Shown here piece after piece: positions 7,978-17,865 of a DNA stretch of 64,000 bases (positions within the stretch are counted from its first letter, which is position 1; every line of letters starts with the position of its first letter). Under the pieces are notes generated by a model, which saw only the letters and a list, made by a program, of their open reading frames with translations, ran no database searches and was not told where the DNA came from. The position numbers were made by a program, and so were the translations under genes. This stretch comes from Streptomyces sp. B3I8 (GTDB taxonomy: Bacteria > Actinomycetota > Actinomycetes > Streptomycetales > Streptomycetaceae): positions 1,749,501 through 1,813,500 of the forward strand of contig NZ_JAUSYN010000002.1 of NCBI RefSeq assembly GCF_030816915.1. Direction: 5' to 3'.

Positions 7978-9871
7978 ATGGCAGATGCCCGAGTCACAGT
8001 GGGACCCGATGACCGTCCGGCGCCCCCGCCCCTCCCGGTCCCACGGCCCGGCCGCCCGGTCCCCCGGCTCCGGTTCCGTCCCGTCTCCCGGCTGCGTACG
8101 GCCTGGGGGCGCGGGGGGCCGTGGCGCGGCACCTCGGAACGGCGGGCGGCGCTCGCCCGGCGGGCCGCCGCGTTCGCCGTCCGGTACGTGCGGATCGTCG
8201 CATGCGTCAATCTGCTCAGCGCCGTATGGGTCTCCCTCGGCCAGGACGTACGGCGGCACAACCACGCCGACCTGTTCACCCCGTACCTGCTGACCGCCGG
8301 TTTCGCCTCCGGGGTCTTCACCCTGTTCCTCGCCGTCACCCTGCGCCGCCGCAAGCGGGCCGCGTGGATCCTCAACCTGGCGCTCGCCGGTCCCTTCCTG
8401 GTGCTGCTCGGCCTCGCCATGACCCTGTCCGGGGCCCGCCGCTCCCCGCAGAACTGGGTCTCCCTGGTCCTCACCGCCGCGTTCGTCGGCGCACTGCTGG
8501 CCGGCCGCCGCGAGTTCTACGCCAAGGGGGACCGCGCCAACCCCCGGCTCGCCGCGGTCGTCGCGGCCGGCGGGCTGCTCGGCAGCTCGCTGCTGGCCGC
8601 GCTGCTGGTGACGGTCACCAACCAGGCGCCGGACGCGGACCGTTCGACCTTCCTCGAACGCTGGCACTACGGCACCCTGCGGCTGATCTCGGTCGCCGCC
8701 GACAACGCCCGGTTCCCCGGCGTCGCCACCCCGAACGGGGTCGACGTCGCGATCAACGTGCTCAGTACGGTGCTGCTGCTGGCCGTCGCGCACGCCGCGT
8801 TCCGGGCCCGCCGTGCCGTGGACCCGCTCACCGCCGAGGACGAGCAGCGGCTGCGCGCACTGCTGGAGCGGCACGGCGAGCGGGACTCGCTCGGGTACTT
8901 CGCGCTGCGCCGGGAGAAGAGCGTGGTGTGGTCGCCGACCGGGAAGGCGGCGGTGGCCTACCGCGTCGTCGGCGGGGTCTCGCTGGCCTCCGGCGATCCG
9001 CTCGGGGACCGCGGAGGCGTGGCCGGGCGCCATCGTGCCCTGGCTCGCCGAGGCCCGGGCGCACGGCTGGACCCCGGCGGTGATGGGCGCCGGCGAGGAG
9101 GCCGGCACGGTGTACGCGCGGCACGGCATGGACGCGCTCGAACTCGGCGACGAGGCGCTGGTGGAGACCGCCGAGTTCACGCTGGAGGGCCGCGCCATGC
9201 GTACCGTCCGCCAGGCGCACAACCGGGTGCGGCGGGCCGGCCACCGGGTGCGCGTCCGCCGCCACGAGGAGATCCCGGCCGACGAGATGGCGTACCTGCT
9301 GCGGCGCGCCGACGACTGGCGCGACGGCGCCACCGAGCGCGGTTTCAGCATGGCGCTCGGGCGGCTCGGCGATCCGGCGGACGGGCGGTGCGTGATGGTC
9401 GAGTGCGTCGACGCCGACGGGCGGCTGCGGGCGCTGCTGTCGTTCGTGCCGTGGGGGCCGTGCGGGCTCTCCCTGGATCTGATGCGGCGGGCGCGGGACT
9501 GCGACAACGGGCTGATCGAGTTCATGGTGATCGAGCTGCTGCGGGCCGCCCCGGGGCTGGGGATCACGCAGGTCTCGCTCAACTTCGCGATGTTCCGTTC
9601 GGTCTTCGAGCGCGGCTCGCGCCTCGGCGCCGGGCCGGTGCTGCGGCTGTGGCGTTCGCTGCTGACCTTCTTCTCCCGCTGGTGGCAGATCGAGTCGCTG
9701 TACCGGGCCAACGCGAAGTACCGGCCCATCTGGGAGCCGCGCTTCGTCCTCTTCGAGAAGAGCGCGGACCTGCCGCGGATCGCGATCGCGGCGGCCCGCG
9801 CGGAGGGCTTCCTGGAGGCCCCGGGACTGCCGAAGTGGCTGCACCGGCGGCACCTGGCGTCCCGGCGCTGA
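7978..9871 (+). pseudogene. phosphatidylglycerol lysyltransferase-like membrane protein (DUF2156), apparent +1 frameshift
   Basis: MprF/LysX-like protein: membrane segments at the N-terminus and a C-terminal DUF2156 aminoacyltransferase domain that would add an amino acid to phosphatidylglycerol. About six spans lie between residues 65 and 285. The reading frame then breaks. Up to about 9007 the protein reads VAYRVVGGVSLASGDPLGD; homology continues in the next frame from about 9013 as EAWPGAIVPWLAEARAHGW and runs to the stop at 9871. Removing one base in GGGGACCGCGGAGG (9004-9017) restores GDPEAWPG. The first frame stays open only because stop codons are rare at this GC. Either a real frameshift mutation or a sequence error; no slippery sequence is evident. 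Downstream the second half still has intact codon structure. Confidence 0.85.
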
Positions 9872-9909
9872 GGCGGGCGCTGACGACGCGTACGTGCGCC
9901 CGGCCGGTG

Positions 9910-10680
9910 TCAGTGGCGGCCGGGGGCGGGGGGTGGCGGGTCCGGTGGGGTCGGGGCACCGGCGATCCAGTCCTGGAAGCGGCGGCGGGGTCCGCTCCAG
10001 CGCCGGTCGTGGCGGTAGGCGCGCAGCCGGGCGCGGGCCCGGGCGCGCGGGCGGCGGCGGTAGAAGCGGGTGGCCCAGAACGAGCCGGGGCGGGCCAGCC
10101 GGACCGCCCCGACGAGCGCGATCAGCGGCACGATCACCCCGAACAGCGCGAGCCGCGCCTTGCCCTTGCTCAGGGCGAGCAGCGAGAACGCGAAGTTGAC
10201 GGCGACACTGACGACGACACCGCCGCGGTCCCGCATTTCCTGACCGGTCATGTCGTTGACGCCGAACGGCAGGAACCCGACGAGGACCAGCCCGACCAGG
10301 GCCGCCGTCACCACCACGACCTCCACGCTCCGGCGCCCGGCCTCGGTCCAGTAGACGTCGTCCAGGTGCAGGATCAGCGCGAACTCGTCGAGCATCAGGC
10401 CCGCGCCGACGCCGAACACCACGGCGAACGCGCCGGAGGCGAAGCCGTGCCTGCCGCTGGCGACGGCGCCGAAGCCGCCGAGGACGGTGAGGACGACGCC
10501 GGGCACCACGTGGTGGATGTGCGTGCCGCCCGCGCTGATGTTGCCGAAGGGGCCCTTTCCGGCCCGGATCATGCGGGTGACGACGCGGGTGAGCAGGAAG
10601 GTGAGGACGAACGCGCCGAGCGCGAGCAGCAGGGGCAGTTTGCCCGGCTCGACGACGTTACGGACCCACCAATGTCCCAT
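9910..10680 (-). CDS. conserved integral membrane protein
   Basis: 256-residue actinobacterial membrane protein of unknown function. It has about six hydrophobic spans between residues 14 and 196. Notable polar motifs lie near or inside them: GGTHIHHVVPG (about 51-61), GLMLDEFALILHLDDVYW (about 94-111) and GVNDMTGQEMRDRGG. The His and Asp clusters could bind a metal or line a channel; that is inference. The C-terminus is very basic and then Pro-rich. ATG at 10680 has AAGGTG six bases upstream. It converges on the lysyltransferase gene and is divergent from cobS. Confidence 0.8.
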   Translation of the reverse strand: MGHWWVRNVVEPGKLPLLLALGAFVLTFLLTRVVTRMIRAGKGPFGNISAGGTHIHHVVPGVVLTVLGGFGAVASGRHGFASGAFAVVFGVGAGLMLDEFALILHLDDVYWTEAGRRSVEVVVVTAALVGLVLVGFLPFGVNDMTGQEMRDRGGVVVSVAVNFAFSLLALSKGKARLALFGVIVPLIALVGAVRLARPGSFWATRFYRRRPRARARARLRAYRHDRRWSGPRRRFQDWIAGAPTPPDPPPPAPGRH

Positions 10681-10749
10681 AAGCGCACCTTATTCAGTTA
10701 TCGGACTTCGTGGCGGCTGCCGGCCGGGCGGCCGTTCACGACCGCCCGG

Positions 10750-10755
10750 TAACCT
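10750..10755 (+). promoter_or_regulatory. putative -10 of leaderless cobS promoter
   Basis: TAACCT ends six bases before the GTG start at 10762. No Shine-Dalgarno sequence is present. Confidence 0.45.
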
Positions 10756-10761
10756 GCGCCG

Positions 10762-11547
10762 GTGTCCACGACCCCGCGCTCGGCCGGCCTCCGCTTCGCC
10801 TTCGGCACCCTCACGGTGTTCCCCGTCCGGGTCACCCGGTGGGACAGGGAGGCCGCGCGCGCCGGGATGCTCTGCGCACCGGTCGCCGGGCTGGCCGTGG
10901 GGGTGGCGGCCGGGTTCCTCGGGGCGTTGCTGACGCGGCTCGGCGCCGGCGCCCTGCTCGCCGCGGTGGCCGCCGTCGCCGTACCGGCCGTCCTCACCCG
11001 GGGCCTGCACCTGGACGGGCTCGCCGACACCGCGGACGGCCTGGGCAGCGGCAGGCCCGCCGCCGAGGCCCTGGACATCATGAAGCGCTCCGACATCGGG
11101 CCGTTCGGGGTGATCACCCTGCTGCTGGTGCTGCTCGGGCAGGTCGCCGCGCTCGCCCAGGCGTACGGCGCCTCGTGGCAGCGGGGGCTGGTCGCGGCGG
11201 CGGTGTCGGGGGTGGCGGCCCGGCTCGCCCTCACCCTGGCCGCGCGGCGGGGCGTGCCGGCGGCCCGCCCGGAGGGGCTGGGCGCGGCGGTCGCGGGGAC
11301 GGTGCCGAGGGGGGCGGCGCTGGCGGTGGGCGCCGCCGCGACCGTGCTGGCCGTCGCGGCCGGGGCCGCGCTGGGCGGCACGTACGACGCCGTCCGGGCG
11401 GGGCTGGCGGTGCCGCTCGCCGCCGGTGCGGCCGAGTTGTCGCTGGGGCACTGCGTACGGCGGTTCGGCGGGGTCACGGGGGATGTCTTCGGCGCACTCG
11501 CGGAAACGGCGGGGACGGCGGCGCTGCTCGTCCTGTCCCTGGGCTGA
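10762..11547 (+). CDS. cobS: adenosylcobinamide-GDP ribazoletransferase (cobalamin synthase)
   Basis: 261-residue integral membrane enzyme that joins adenosylcobinamide-GDP to alpha-ribazole (or its phosphate), the last joining step of cobalamin synthesis. The two metal-binding signatures are intact: HLDGLADTADG (83-93) and KRSDIGPFG (108-116). The remainder is hydrophobic with about six spans. The start is GTG at 10762 (MSTTPRSAGLRFAFGTLTVF). With cobU and cobT nearby it completes the nucleotide-loop branch, here split over 7 kb and interrupted by unrelated genes. No corrin-ring genes are in the window. Confidence 0.93.
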   Translation: MSTTPRSAGLRFAFGTLTVFPVRVTRWDREAARAGMLCAPVAGLAVGVAAGFLGALLTRLGAGALLAAVAAVAVPAVLTRGLHLDGLADTADGLGSGRPAAEALDIMKRSDIGPFGVITLLLVLLGQVAALAQAYGASWQRGLVAAAVSGVAARLALTLAARRGVPAARPEGLGAAVAGTVPRGAALAVGAAATVLAVAAGAALGGTYDAVRAGLAVPLAAGAAELSLGHCVRRFGGVTGDVFGALAETAGTAALLVLSLG

Positions 11548-11954
11548 CCCCCTCGAGGGGCTCCGCCCCTTGCCCCGGAGAGCTCGGACGGACGGGGTCC
11601 GTCGGCGAGTGCGGGCCCGTCGTGGTTGCTCGCGCAGTTCCCCGCGGCCCGGATGGCGGGGGCGCGGCCCCGTCTTCCAGGTGCGCGGGGAGCTGCGCGG
11701 GAAGTCCCCACCGGCCGTCGGCCGACCACACAGCCCCGGGGTGGAAGGGGCGGAGCCTCTTGCCGGCGTGGGAAGGGCAGGGGCGGCGGGGGCGAAACCC
11801 TCTCGGCGCGGGGCCTGCGCGTAGGCTCGGGGCGGCGGCACATGACCGGGCCGGTCGGAGCCAGTACGCACCGCGGATCCAGGGTCAGCACCGGGCGGTC
11901 GACCCGATCCGTTCGGCCACAGAACACTCAAGACGGAAGCGAGAATTCACCACC
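11548..11954. repeat. intergenic gap with dispersed palindromic repeat, copy 2
   Basis: No gene in about 400 bases. It contains CGCGCAGTTCCCCGCG (about 11631-11646) and the opposing GTGCGCGGGGAGCTGCGCG (about 11681-11699), the same family as the gap at 2595. TAGGCT at 11822-11827 is a possible -10 for the aminopeptidase gene. Confidence 0.5.
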
Positions 11955-12012
11955 GTGACTGCTCTCACTCTCAGCACCGCCACCGCGTCCGGCCTCCGCG
12001 CCGACGCCCTGC

Positions 12013-13494
12013 GTGGTCGGTGTCGCGAAGGGCGCCGAAGGCCCGGTCGTCGCACCGGGCGCCGAGGCCGTCGACACGGCGTACGACGGCACACTCGCCA
12101 CCGTGCTCGAAACCCTCGGTGCCTGTGGCGCCGAGGGCGAGGTGACGAAGCTGCCGGCACCCTCCGGCTTCAAGGCCCCCGTCGTCGTGGCCGTCGGCCT
12201 GGGCGCCGAGCCCGAGGAGGACGCCTCGTACTCCGCGGAGACCCTGCGCCGCGCCGCCGGCACCGCCGCCCGCGCACTCGCCGGCTCCCGCAAGGCCGCC
12301 TTCGCACTCCCCGTCGCCGACGCCGCCGACCTGGGCGCCGTCGCCGAGGGCGTACTGCTCGGCGCGTACGCCTTCGACGCGTACAAGGAGAACGGCCGCA
12401 CCGGCAAGGACGCCAAGAACGGCAAGGCCCCCCTCGCCGAGGCCGCCCTGCTCGGCGGCAAGCCCCGCGACACCGCCCACAAGGCGGCGCTCGCCCGCGC
12501 CACCGCCGTCGCCGAGGAGCTCAACCGCGCCCGCGACCTCGTCAACACCCCGCCCAACGACCTCACCCCGCAGGGGTTCGCCGCGCTCGCGCAGGCCGCC
12601 GCCAAGGAGCACGGTCTCAAGATCCAGGTCCTCGACGAGAAAGCGCTCGCCAAGGGCGGCTACGGCGGCATCCTGGGTGTCGGCGTCGGCTCCGCCACCC
12701 CGCCGCGCCTGGTGAAACTGTCGTACACCCCGGCCAAGGGCGCCCGGTCGGCCAAGCACCTCGCCTTCGTCGGCAAGGGCATCACCTACGACTCGGGCGG
12801 CATCTCCCTGAAGCCGGCCGGCCACAACGAGACGATGAAGTGCGACATGGCCGGTGCCGCCGCCGTGTTCGCCGCGGTCGTCACCGCCGCGCGGCTCGGC
12901 CTGGAGGTCGGTGTCACCGGCTGGCTGGCGCTGGCCGAGAACATGCCCTCCGGTTCCGCCACCCGCCCGGGTGACGTGCTGCGCATGTTCAGCGGCAAGA
13001 CGGTCGAAGTCCTCAACACCGACGCCGAGGGCCGGCTGGTCCTCGCCGACGCGCTGTGGGCCGCCTCGCAGGAGAAGCCGGACGCGATCGTCGACGTGGC
13101 CACGCTGACCGGCGCGATGATGCTGGCGCTCGGCAGCCGCACCTTCGGTGTCATGGGCAACGACGAGGCGTTCCGCACCACGGTGCACGAGGCGGCCGAG
13201 GAGGTCGGCGAGCCGGCCTGGCCGATGCCGCTGCCGGAGCACCTGCGCAAGGGGCTGGACTCCCCCACGGCCGACCTCGCCAACATGGGCGAGCGGATGG
13301 GCGGAGGTCTGGTGGCCGGCCTGTTCCTGCGCGAGTTCGTGGGCGAGGGGATCACCTGGGCCCACCTGGACATCGCGGGCCCGGCGTTCAACGAGGGCGC
13401 GCCCTTCGGCTACACGCCGAAGGGCGGCACGGGCACGGCCGTGCGCACCCTCGTCCGGCTCGCGGAGCTCACGGCGGCGGGCGACCTCGGCTGA
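12013..13494 (+). CDS. pepA: leucyl aminopeptidase (M17), N-terminus apparently frameshifted
   Basis: Cytosolic M17 aminopeptidase that releases N-terminal residues using two metal ions. 493 residues from the GTG at 12013. Active-site motifs are complete: GKGITYDSGG (Lys255, Asp260), Lys267, CDMAGAAA (Asp278) and NTDAEGRL (Asp337, Glu339, Arg341). GTG at 12013 has no Shine-Dalgarno sequence. A better N-terminus, MTALTLSTATASGLRADA, starts at GTG 11955 in another frame; deleting one base near 12010-12012 joins it to VVGVAKGAEGPVV. So the true protein is probably about 19 residues longer and this copy carries an insertion or sequence error. A long stem-loop follows. Confidence 0.9.
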   Translation: MVGVAKGAEGPVVAPGAEAVDTAYDGTLATVLETLGACGAEGEVTKLPAPSGFKAPVVVAVGLGAEPEEDASYSAETLRRAAGTAARALAGSRKAAFALPVADAADLGAVAEGVLLGAYAFDAYKENGRTGKDAKNGKAPLAEAALLGGKPRDTAHKAALARATAVAEELNRARDLVNTPPNDLTPQGFAALAQAAAKEHGLKIQVLDEKALAKGGYGGILGVGVGSATPPRLVKLSYTPAKGARSAKHLAFVGKGITYDSGGISLKPAGHNETMKCDMAGAAAVFAAVVTAARLGLEVGVTGWLALAENMPSGSATRPGDVLRMFSGKTVEVLNTDAEGRLVLADALWAASQEKPDAIVDVATLTGAMMLALGSRTFGVMGNDEAFRTTVHEAAEEVGEPAWPMPLPEHLRKGLDSPTADLANMGERMGGGLVAGLFLREFVGEGITWAHLDIAGPAFNEGAPFGYTPKGGTGTAVRTLVRLAELTAAGDLG

Positions 13495-13497
13495 GCC

Positions 13498-13542
13498 TCA
13501 CCTGTGACGGGGCCCGCGGCCTGCGGGCCCCGTCACAGGTGA
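13498..13542. terminator. stem-loop terminator after pepA
   Basis: Perfect 20-bp inverted repeat (arms 13498-13517 and 13523-13542, loop GGCCT) beginning four bases after the pepA stop. No T-run, as is usual in this GC range. Confidence 0.8.
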
Positions 13543-13708
13543 GCGTGGGACGTCTCACTCCCGGCCCCGCGTCTCACCCGGCGGCGACAAGTGCGAAGAT
13601 GGGGCCTGGCAGGACAGGGCCCCACCCAGGGCCGAAGAACGAGCGGCCGGACACCAGCCGTCAGCCGGTCACCGACGACCGGTGGCGCACATGCATGGAG
13701 GACGTGAC

Positions 13709-15097
13709 GTGGCGAACGACGCCAGCACCGTTTTCGACCTAGTGATCCTCGGCGGTGGTAGCGGTGGTTACGCCGCGGCCCTGCGCGGGGCGCAGCTGGG
13801 CCTGGACGTCGCCCTGATCGAGAAGGACAAGGTCGGCGGCACCTGCCTGCACCGGGGTTGCATCCCCACCAAGGCCCTGCTGCACGCGGGCGAGATCGCC
13901 GACCAGGCCCGCGAGAGCGAGTCCGTCGGCGTCAAGGCGACCTTCGAGGGCATCGACATCGCGGGCGTCCACAAGTACAAGGACGGGGTCGTCTCCGGTC
14001 TGTACAAGGGCCTTCAGGGCCTGGTCGCCTCCCGCAAGGTGACGTACATCGAGGGCGAGGGCCGCCTGTCCTCCCCCACCTCGGTGGACGTGGGCGGGCA
14101 GCGCATCCAGGGCCGGCACATCCTGCTGGCGACCGGCTCCGTGCCGAAGTCGCTGCCGGGCCTGAACATCGACGGCGACCGGATCATCTCCTCCGACCAC
14201 GCCCTCGTCCTCGACCGTGTGCCGAAGTCCGCGGTCATCCTGGGCGGCGGCGTCATCGGCGTGGAGTTCGCCTCCGCGTGGAAGTCCTTCGGCGTCGACG
14301 TGACGATCGTCGAGGGCCTGAAGCACCTCGTCCCGGTCGAGGACGAGAACTCCTCCAAGCTCCTGGAGCGCGCGTTCCGCAAGCGCGGCATCAAGTTCAA
14401 CCTGGGCACCTTCTTCCAGAAGGCGGAGTACACCCAGGACGGTGTCAAGGTCACCCTCGCCGACGGCAAGGAGTTCGAGGCCGAGGTCCTCCTCGTCGCC
14501 ATCGGCCGCGGCCCGGTCTCGCAGGGACTGGGCTACGAGGAGGCCGGTGTCGCGACGGACCGCGGCTACGTCCTCGTCGACGAGTACATGCGCACCAACG
14601 TGCCCACCGTCTCCGCCGTCGGCGACCTGGTCCCGACCCTCCAGCTCGCGCACGTCGGCTTCGCCGAGGGCATCCTGGTGGCGGAGCGGCTGGCCGGTCT
14701 GAAGACCGTGCCGATCGACTACGACGGTGTCCCCCGGGTGACGTACTGCCACCCCGAGGTCGCCTCCGTGGGCATCACCGAGGCCAAGGCCAAGGAGATC
14801 TACGGTGCGGACAAGGTCGTCGCCCTGAAGTACAACCTGGCCGGCAACGGCCGGAGCAAGATCCTCCAGACCTCGGGCGAGATCAAGCTCGTCCAGGTCA
14901 AGGACGGTGCGGTGGTCGGCGTGCACATGGTGGGCGACCGCATGGGTGAGCAGGTCGGCGAGGCGCAGCTGATCTACAACTGGGAGGCGCTGCCGGCCGA
15001 GGTCGCGCAGCTCATCCACGCCCACCCGACGCAGAGCGAGGCGCTCGGCGAGGCCCACCTGGCCCTGGCCGGCAAGCCGCTGCACGCCCACGACTGA
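13709..15097 (+). CDS. lpdA: dihydrolipoyl dehydrogenase (E3)
   Basis: 462-residue FAD enzyme that reoxidises the dihydrolipoyl arm of E2 and passes electrons to NAD+. It has an N-terminal FAD motif (GGGSGGYAAA, 15-24), the redox disulfide GGTCLHRGC (Cys46 and Cys51), a NAD-binding motif GGGVIGVEFAS near 180, and the C-terminal HAHPTQSEAL active-site His-Glu signature near 437-446. GTG at 13709 was chosen because GGAGG lies seven bases upstream and MANDASTVFDLVILGGG is the usual N-terminus. sucB follows after 57 bases with no terminator, so the two are probably co-transcribed. Confidence 0.97.
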   Translation: MANDASTVFDLVILGGGSGGYAAALRGAQLGLDVALIEKDKVGGTCLHRGCIPTKALLHAGEIADQARESESVGVKATFEGIDIAGVHKYKDGVVSGLYKGLQGLVASRKVTYIEGEGRLSSPTSVDVGGQRIQGRHILLATGSVPKSLPGLNIDGDRIISSDHALVLDRVPKSAVILGGGVIGVEFASAWKSFGVDVTIVEGLKHLVPVEDENSSKLLERAFRKRGIKFNLGTFFQKAEYTQDGVKVTLADGKEFEAEVLLVAIGRGPVSQGLGYEEAGVATDRGYVLVDEYMRTNVPTVSAVGDLVPTLQLAHVGFAEGILVAERLAGLKTVPIDYDGVPRVTYCHPEVASVGITEAKAKEIYGADKVVALKYNLAGNGRSKILQTSGEIKLVQVKDGAVVGVHMVGDRMGEQVGEAQLIYNWEALPAEVAQLIHAHPTQSEALGEAHLALAGKPLHAHD

Positions 15098-15154
15098 CCC
15101 CCCTCGGTCGACGACAACAGACTTCCGCACTTCCGTTAAGGAGCAACCGAAACC

Positions 15155-16969
15155 ATGGCGGTTTCCGTAACCCTTCCGGCGCTCGGTGAGAGCGTCACCG
15201 AGGGCACTGTCACCCGCTGGCTGAAGGCCGAGGGCGAGCGCGTCGAGGCCGACGAGCCGCTGCTGGAGGTGTCGACCGACAAGGTCGACACCGAGATCCC
15301 CTCGCCGGCCGCCGGTGTCCTGTCCTCCATCAAGGTCGCCGAGGACGAGACGGTCGAGGTCGGCGCCGAGCTCGCCGTCATCGACGACGGCTCCGGCGCC
15401 CCGGCTGCGGCCCCCGCGCCCGCCGCCGAGCCCGCGCCGCAGCCCGAGCCCGAGCCGGCGCCCCAGCCCGCCGCGGCCGCCCCCTCCACCGAGCAGGCCG
15501 CGCCCGCCCCGGCGCCGACCCCCGAGGCCGCCGCCGGCGGCGGTTCCGCCGAGGGCACCGACGTGGTGCTGCCGGCGCTCGGCGAGTCGGTCACCGAGGG
15601 CACGGTGACCCGCTGGCTGAAGGAGGTCGGCGAGTCCGTCGAGGCCGACGAGCCGCTGCTCGAGGTCTCCACGGACAAGGTCGACACCGAGATCCCGGCG
15701 CCCGCCTCCGGCGTGCTGCTCGAGATCGTGGTCGCCGAGGACGAGACGGCCGAGGTCGGCGCGAAACTCGCCGTCATCGGTCAGCCGGGTGCCACCCCGG
15801 CGGCGGCTCCGGCCGCCCCCGCCGCCCCGGCCCGGCCCGAGCCCGCTCCGGCGCCCACCCCGGCACCGGCCCCCGCTCCGGCTCCGCAGGCCGCCGCCCC
15901 GGCGCCCGCGCCCGCCCCGCAGGCGCCGACCGCCCCGGCCCCGCAGGTCCAGGAGACCCCGGCGCCCGCGCCGGCCCCGGCCGCCCCGGCGCCGGCTCCC
16001 GCCCCTGCTCCGGCTCCCGCCGCGACCGCCGGTGGCGACGGCGCCTACGTGACCCCGCTGGTGCGCAAGCTCGCCGCCGAGAACGGCGTCGACCTGGGCT
16101 CCGTCAAGGGCACCGGCGTCGGCGGCCGGATCCGCAAGCAGGACGTGATCGCCGCCGCCGAGGCCGCGAAGGCCGCCGCCCCGGCGCCGGCCGCCGCGGC
16201 GCCCGCCCCGTCGTCGGCGAAGAGGACCCCGAAGCTGGAGGTCTCCCCGCTGCGCGGCCAGACCGTGAAGATGCCGCGGATCCGCAAGGTCATCGGCGAC
16301 AACATGGTCAAGGCCCTGCACGAGCAGGCCCAGCTGTCCTCGGTGGTCGAGGTCGACGTCACCCGGCTGATGCGGCTGCGCGCCCAGGCGAAGGACTCCT
16401 TCGTCGCGCGCGAGGGCGTCAAGCTCTCCCCGATGCCGTTCTTCGTCAAGGCGGCGGCCCAGGCGCTGAAGGCCCACCCGGTCATCAACGCCAAGATCAA
16501 CGAGGCCGAGGGGACCATCACCTACTTCGACTCCGAGAGCATCGGGATCGCGGTGGACTCCGAGAAGGGCCTGATGACCCCGGTCATCAAGCACGCGGGC
16601 GACCTCAACATCGCCGGTATCGCCAAGGCCACCGCCGAGCTCGCGGGCAAGGTCCGGGCCAACAAGATCACCCCGGACGAGCTGTCCGGCGCGACCTTCA
16701 CCATCTCCAACACCGGGTCGCGCGGCGCGCTGTTCGACACGATCATCGTGCCGCCGGGCCAGGTCGCCATCCTCGGCATCGGCGCCACGGTCAAGCGCCC
16801 GGCCGTCATCGAGACGGAGGAGGGTACGGTCATCGGCGTCCGCGACATGACCTACCTGACGCTGTCCTACGACCACCGTCTGGTGGACGGCGCCGACGCG
16901 GCCCGTTACCTGACCGCGGTCAAGGCGATCCTGGAGGCGGGCGAGTTCGAGGTCGAGCTGGGCCTCTGA
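15155..16969 (+). CDS. sucB: dihydrolipoyl acyltransferase E2, SucB type, two lipoyl domains
   Basis: 604-residue E2 core of a 2-oxoacid dehydrogenase. Two lipoyl domains carry the lipoylated Lys in [11 protein letters not shown] at 43 and 175. Long Ala/Pro linkers separate them from the peripheral-subunit-binding domain (about 295-332, [16 protein letters not shown]) and the catalytic domain (about 365-604) with [16 protein letters not shown]. Actinobacterial SucB-type E2 is known to serve the pyruvate complex with AceE as well as 2-oxoglutarate dehydrogenase; aceE lies 1.3 kb downstream. AAGGAG precedes the ATG by about 11 bases. The two lipoyl-domain coding stretches are near-duplicates, so recombination could change their number. 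Confidence 0.96.
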   Translation: MAVSVTLPALGESVTEGTVTRWLKAEGERVEADEPLLEVSTDKVDTEIPSPAAGVLSSIKVAEDETVEVGAELAVIDDGSGAPAAAPAPAAEPAPQPEPEPAPQPAAAAPSTEQAAPAPAPTPEAAAGGGSAEGTDVVLPALGESVTEGTVTRWLKEVGESVEADEPLLEVSTDKVDTEIPAPASGVLLEIVVAEDETAEVGAKLAVIGQPGATPAAAPAAPAAPARPEPAPAPTPAPAPAPAPQAAAPAPAPAPQAPTAPAPQVQETPAPAPAPAAPAPAPAPAPAPAATAGGDGAYVTPLVRKLAAENGVDLGSVKGTGVGGRIRKQDVIAAAEAAKAAAPAPAAAAPAPSSAKRTPKLEVSPLRGQTVKMPRIRKVIGDNMVKALHEQAQLSSVVEVDVTRLMRLRAQAKDSFVAREGVKLSPMPFFVKAAAQALKAHPVINAKINEAEGTITYFDSESIGIAVDSEKGLMTPVIKHAGDLNIAGIAKATAELAGKVRANKITPDELSGATFTISNTGSRGALFDTIIVPPGQVAILGIGATVKRPAVIETEEGTVIGVRDMTYLTLSYDHRLVDGADAARYLTAVKAILEAGEFEVELGL

Positions 16970-16991
16970 CCCCCACGCCAGACCGGTGCAC

Positions 16992-17031
16992 ACGGTGCCC
17001 CCGCCCGGATTCTTCCGGGCGGGGGCACCGT
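16992..17031. terminator. stem-loop terminator after sucB
   Basis: Perfect 18-bp inverted repeat (arms 16992-17009 and 17014-17031, loop TTCT) 22 bases after the sucB stop. It closes the lpdA-sucB unit. Confidence 0.85.
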
Positions 17032-17143
17032 CGTCTTCTCCCGGCGCACCGCACCCGGGTGTACGTGGCAACGGCGTGTGCGTCTCGTCTCACCTGCGGG
17101 TGAGCGCGCCCGTGCGCCCTTCCGCGTGGCGTGTACGGCCTTA

Positions 17144-17158
17144 TTGTCTAAACGTCAA
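17144..17158. promoter_or_regulatory. candidate operator of the GntR regulator
   Basis: TTGTCTAAACGTCAA is an imperfect inverted repeat (TTGTC against GTCAA), unusually AT-rich, 55 bases before the GntR start. FCD-type GntR proteins bind short TNGT...ACNA-like palindromes near their own promoters. Autoregulation is inferred. Confidence 0.35.
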
Positions 17159-17213
17159 ACGCCCCGGGGGCCGGTGGGCCCGGCCGGGCCGTCCAGCAAC
17201 CTACGGAGCCCTC

Positions 17214-17837
17214 ATGACCGCGCCCGTCGTCCACTCGCTGCGCGAACAGATCCGCGAGCACATCGTGGAGGGGATCGTCAGCGGGCGCTGGCAGCCGGGC
17301 GAGCGGATCGTGGAGCGCCGTATCGCCACCGAGCTGGAGGTCAGCCAGACGCCCGTGCGGGAGGCGCTGCGGGAGCTGGAGTCGCTGCGGCTGATCGAGT
17401 CGGCGCCGAACAAGGGCGTCCGGGTGCGGAACCTGACGGCGGCGGACCTGGAGGAGAGCTACCCCGTACGGGCCGGCCTGGAGGCGATCGCGGCGGAGCT
17501 GGCGGCGGAGCGGCTGGCGGAGGACTGCTCGGCGCTGGAACCGCACGTGGCCGCGCTGTACGCGGCCGACCGGGTGGCGGACGGGACGGGACAGGTGCGG
17601 CACACGGTCGGGTTCCACCGGGAGCTGGTGCGGGCGGCCGGGAACTCGGTGCTGCTGCACACGTGGGAGGGGCTCGGGATCGAGGTCTTCACGGCGCTGT
17701 CGATACGGTGGCTGGGCACGGTGCAGCAGTCGTACGCGGAGGAGCACGAGGAGCTCGTCGCGGCCTTCCGCCGCCGGGATCCGCGGATCGCGGAGTTGGT
17801 CAAGTCCCACGTCCTGGGCTGCGCGCCGAGGGCTTGA
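17214..17837 (+). CDS. GntR/FadR-family transcriptional regulator (FCD domain)
   Basis: 207-residue regulator. The winged helix lies at about 8-75 (LREQIREHIVEGIVSGRWQPG, then SQTPVREALRELESLRLI). An FCD ligand domain follows, with FHRELVRAAGNSVLLHTWE around 139-157, which often binds a metal and an organic acid. The start ATG at 17214 has GGAG six bases upstream; the frame is open further up but reads low-complexity sequence. Standing between sucB and aceE, it may sense a carboxylate and control one of them. The palindrome in the aceE promoter is one possible target; this is inference. Confidence 0.88.
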   Translation: MTAPVVHSLREQIREHIVEGIVSGRWQPGERIVERRIATELEVSQTPVREALRELESLRLIESAPNKGVRVRNLTAADLEESYPVRAGLEAIAAELAAERLAEDCSALEPHVAALYAADRVADGTGQVRHTVGFHRELVRAAGNSVLLHTWEGLGIEVFTALSIRWLGTVQQSYAEEHEELVAAFRRRDPRIAELVKSHVLGCAPRA

Positions 17838-17865
17838 CCAGGGGTTCTTCGCCCCCGCCACCCCT

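Noticed and set aside
9014..10752. Continuation of the first reading frame past the lysyltransferase frameshift
   Set aside because: The translation after about 9010 is Arg/Gly-rich antisense or off-frame sequence. Homology clearly continues in the neighbouring frame to 9871, and the opposite-strand gene 9910-10680 covers the rest.
13739..17071. Long minus-strand open frame opposite lpdA and sucB
   Set aside because: Low-complexity shadow of two well-recognised genes. No start signal or domain.
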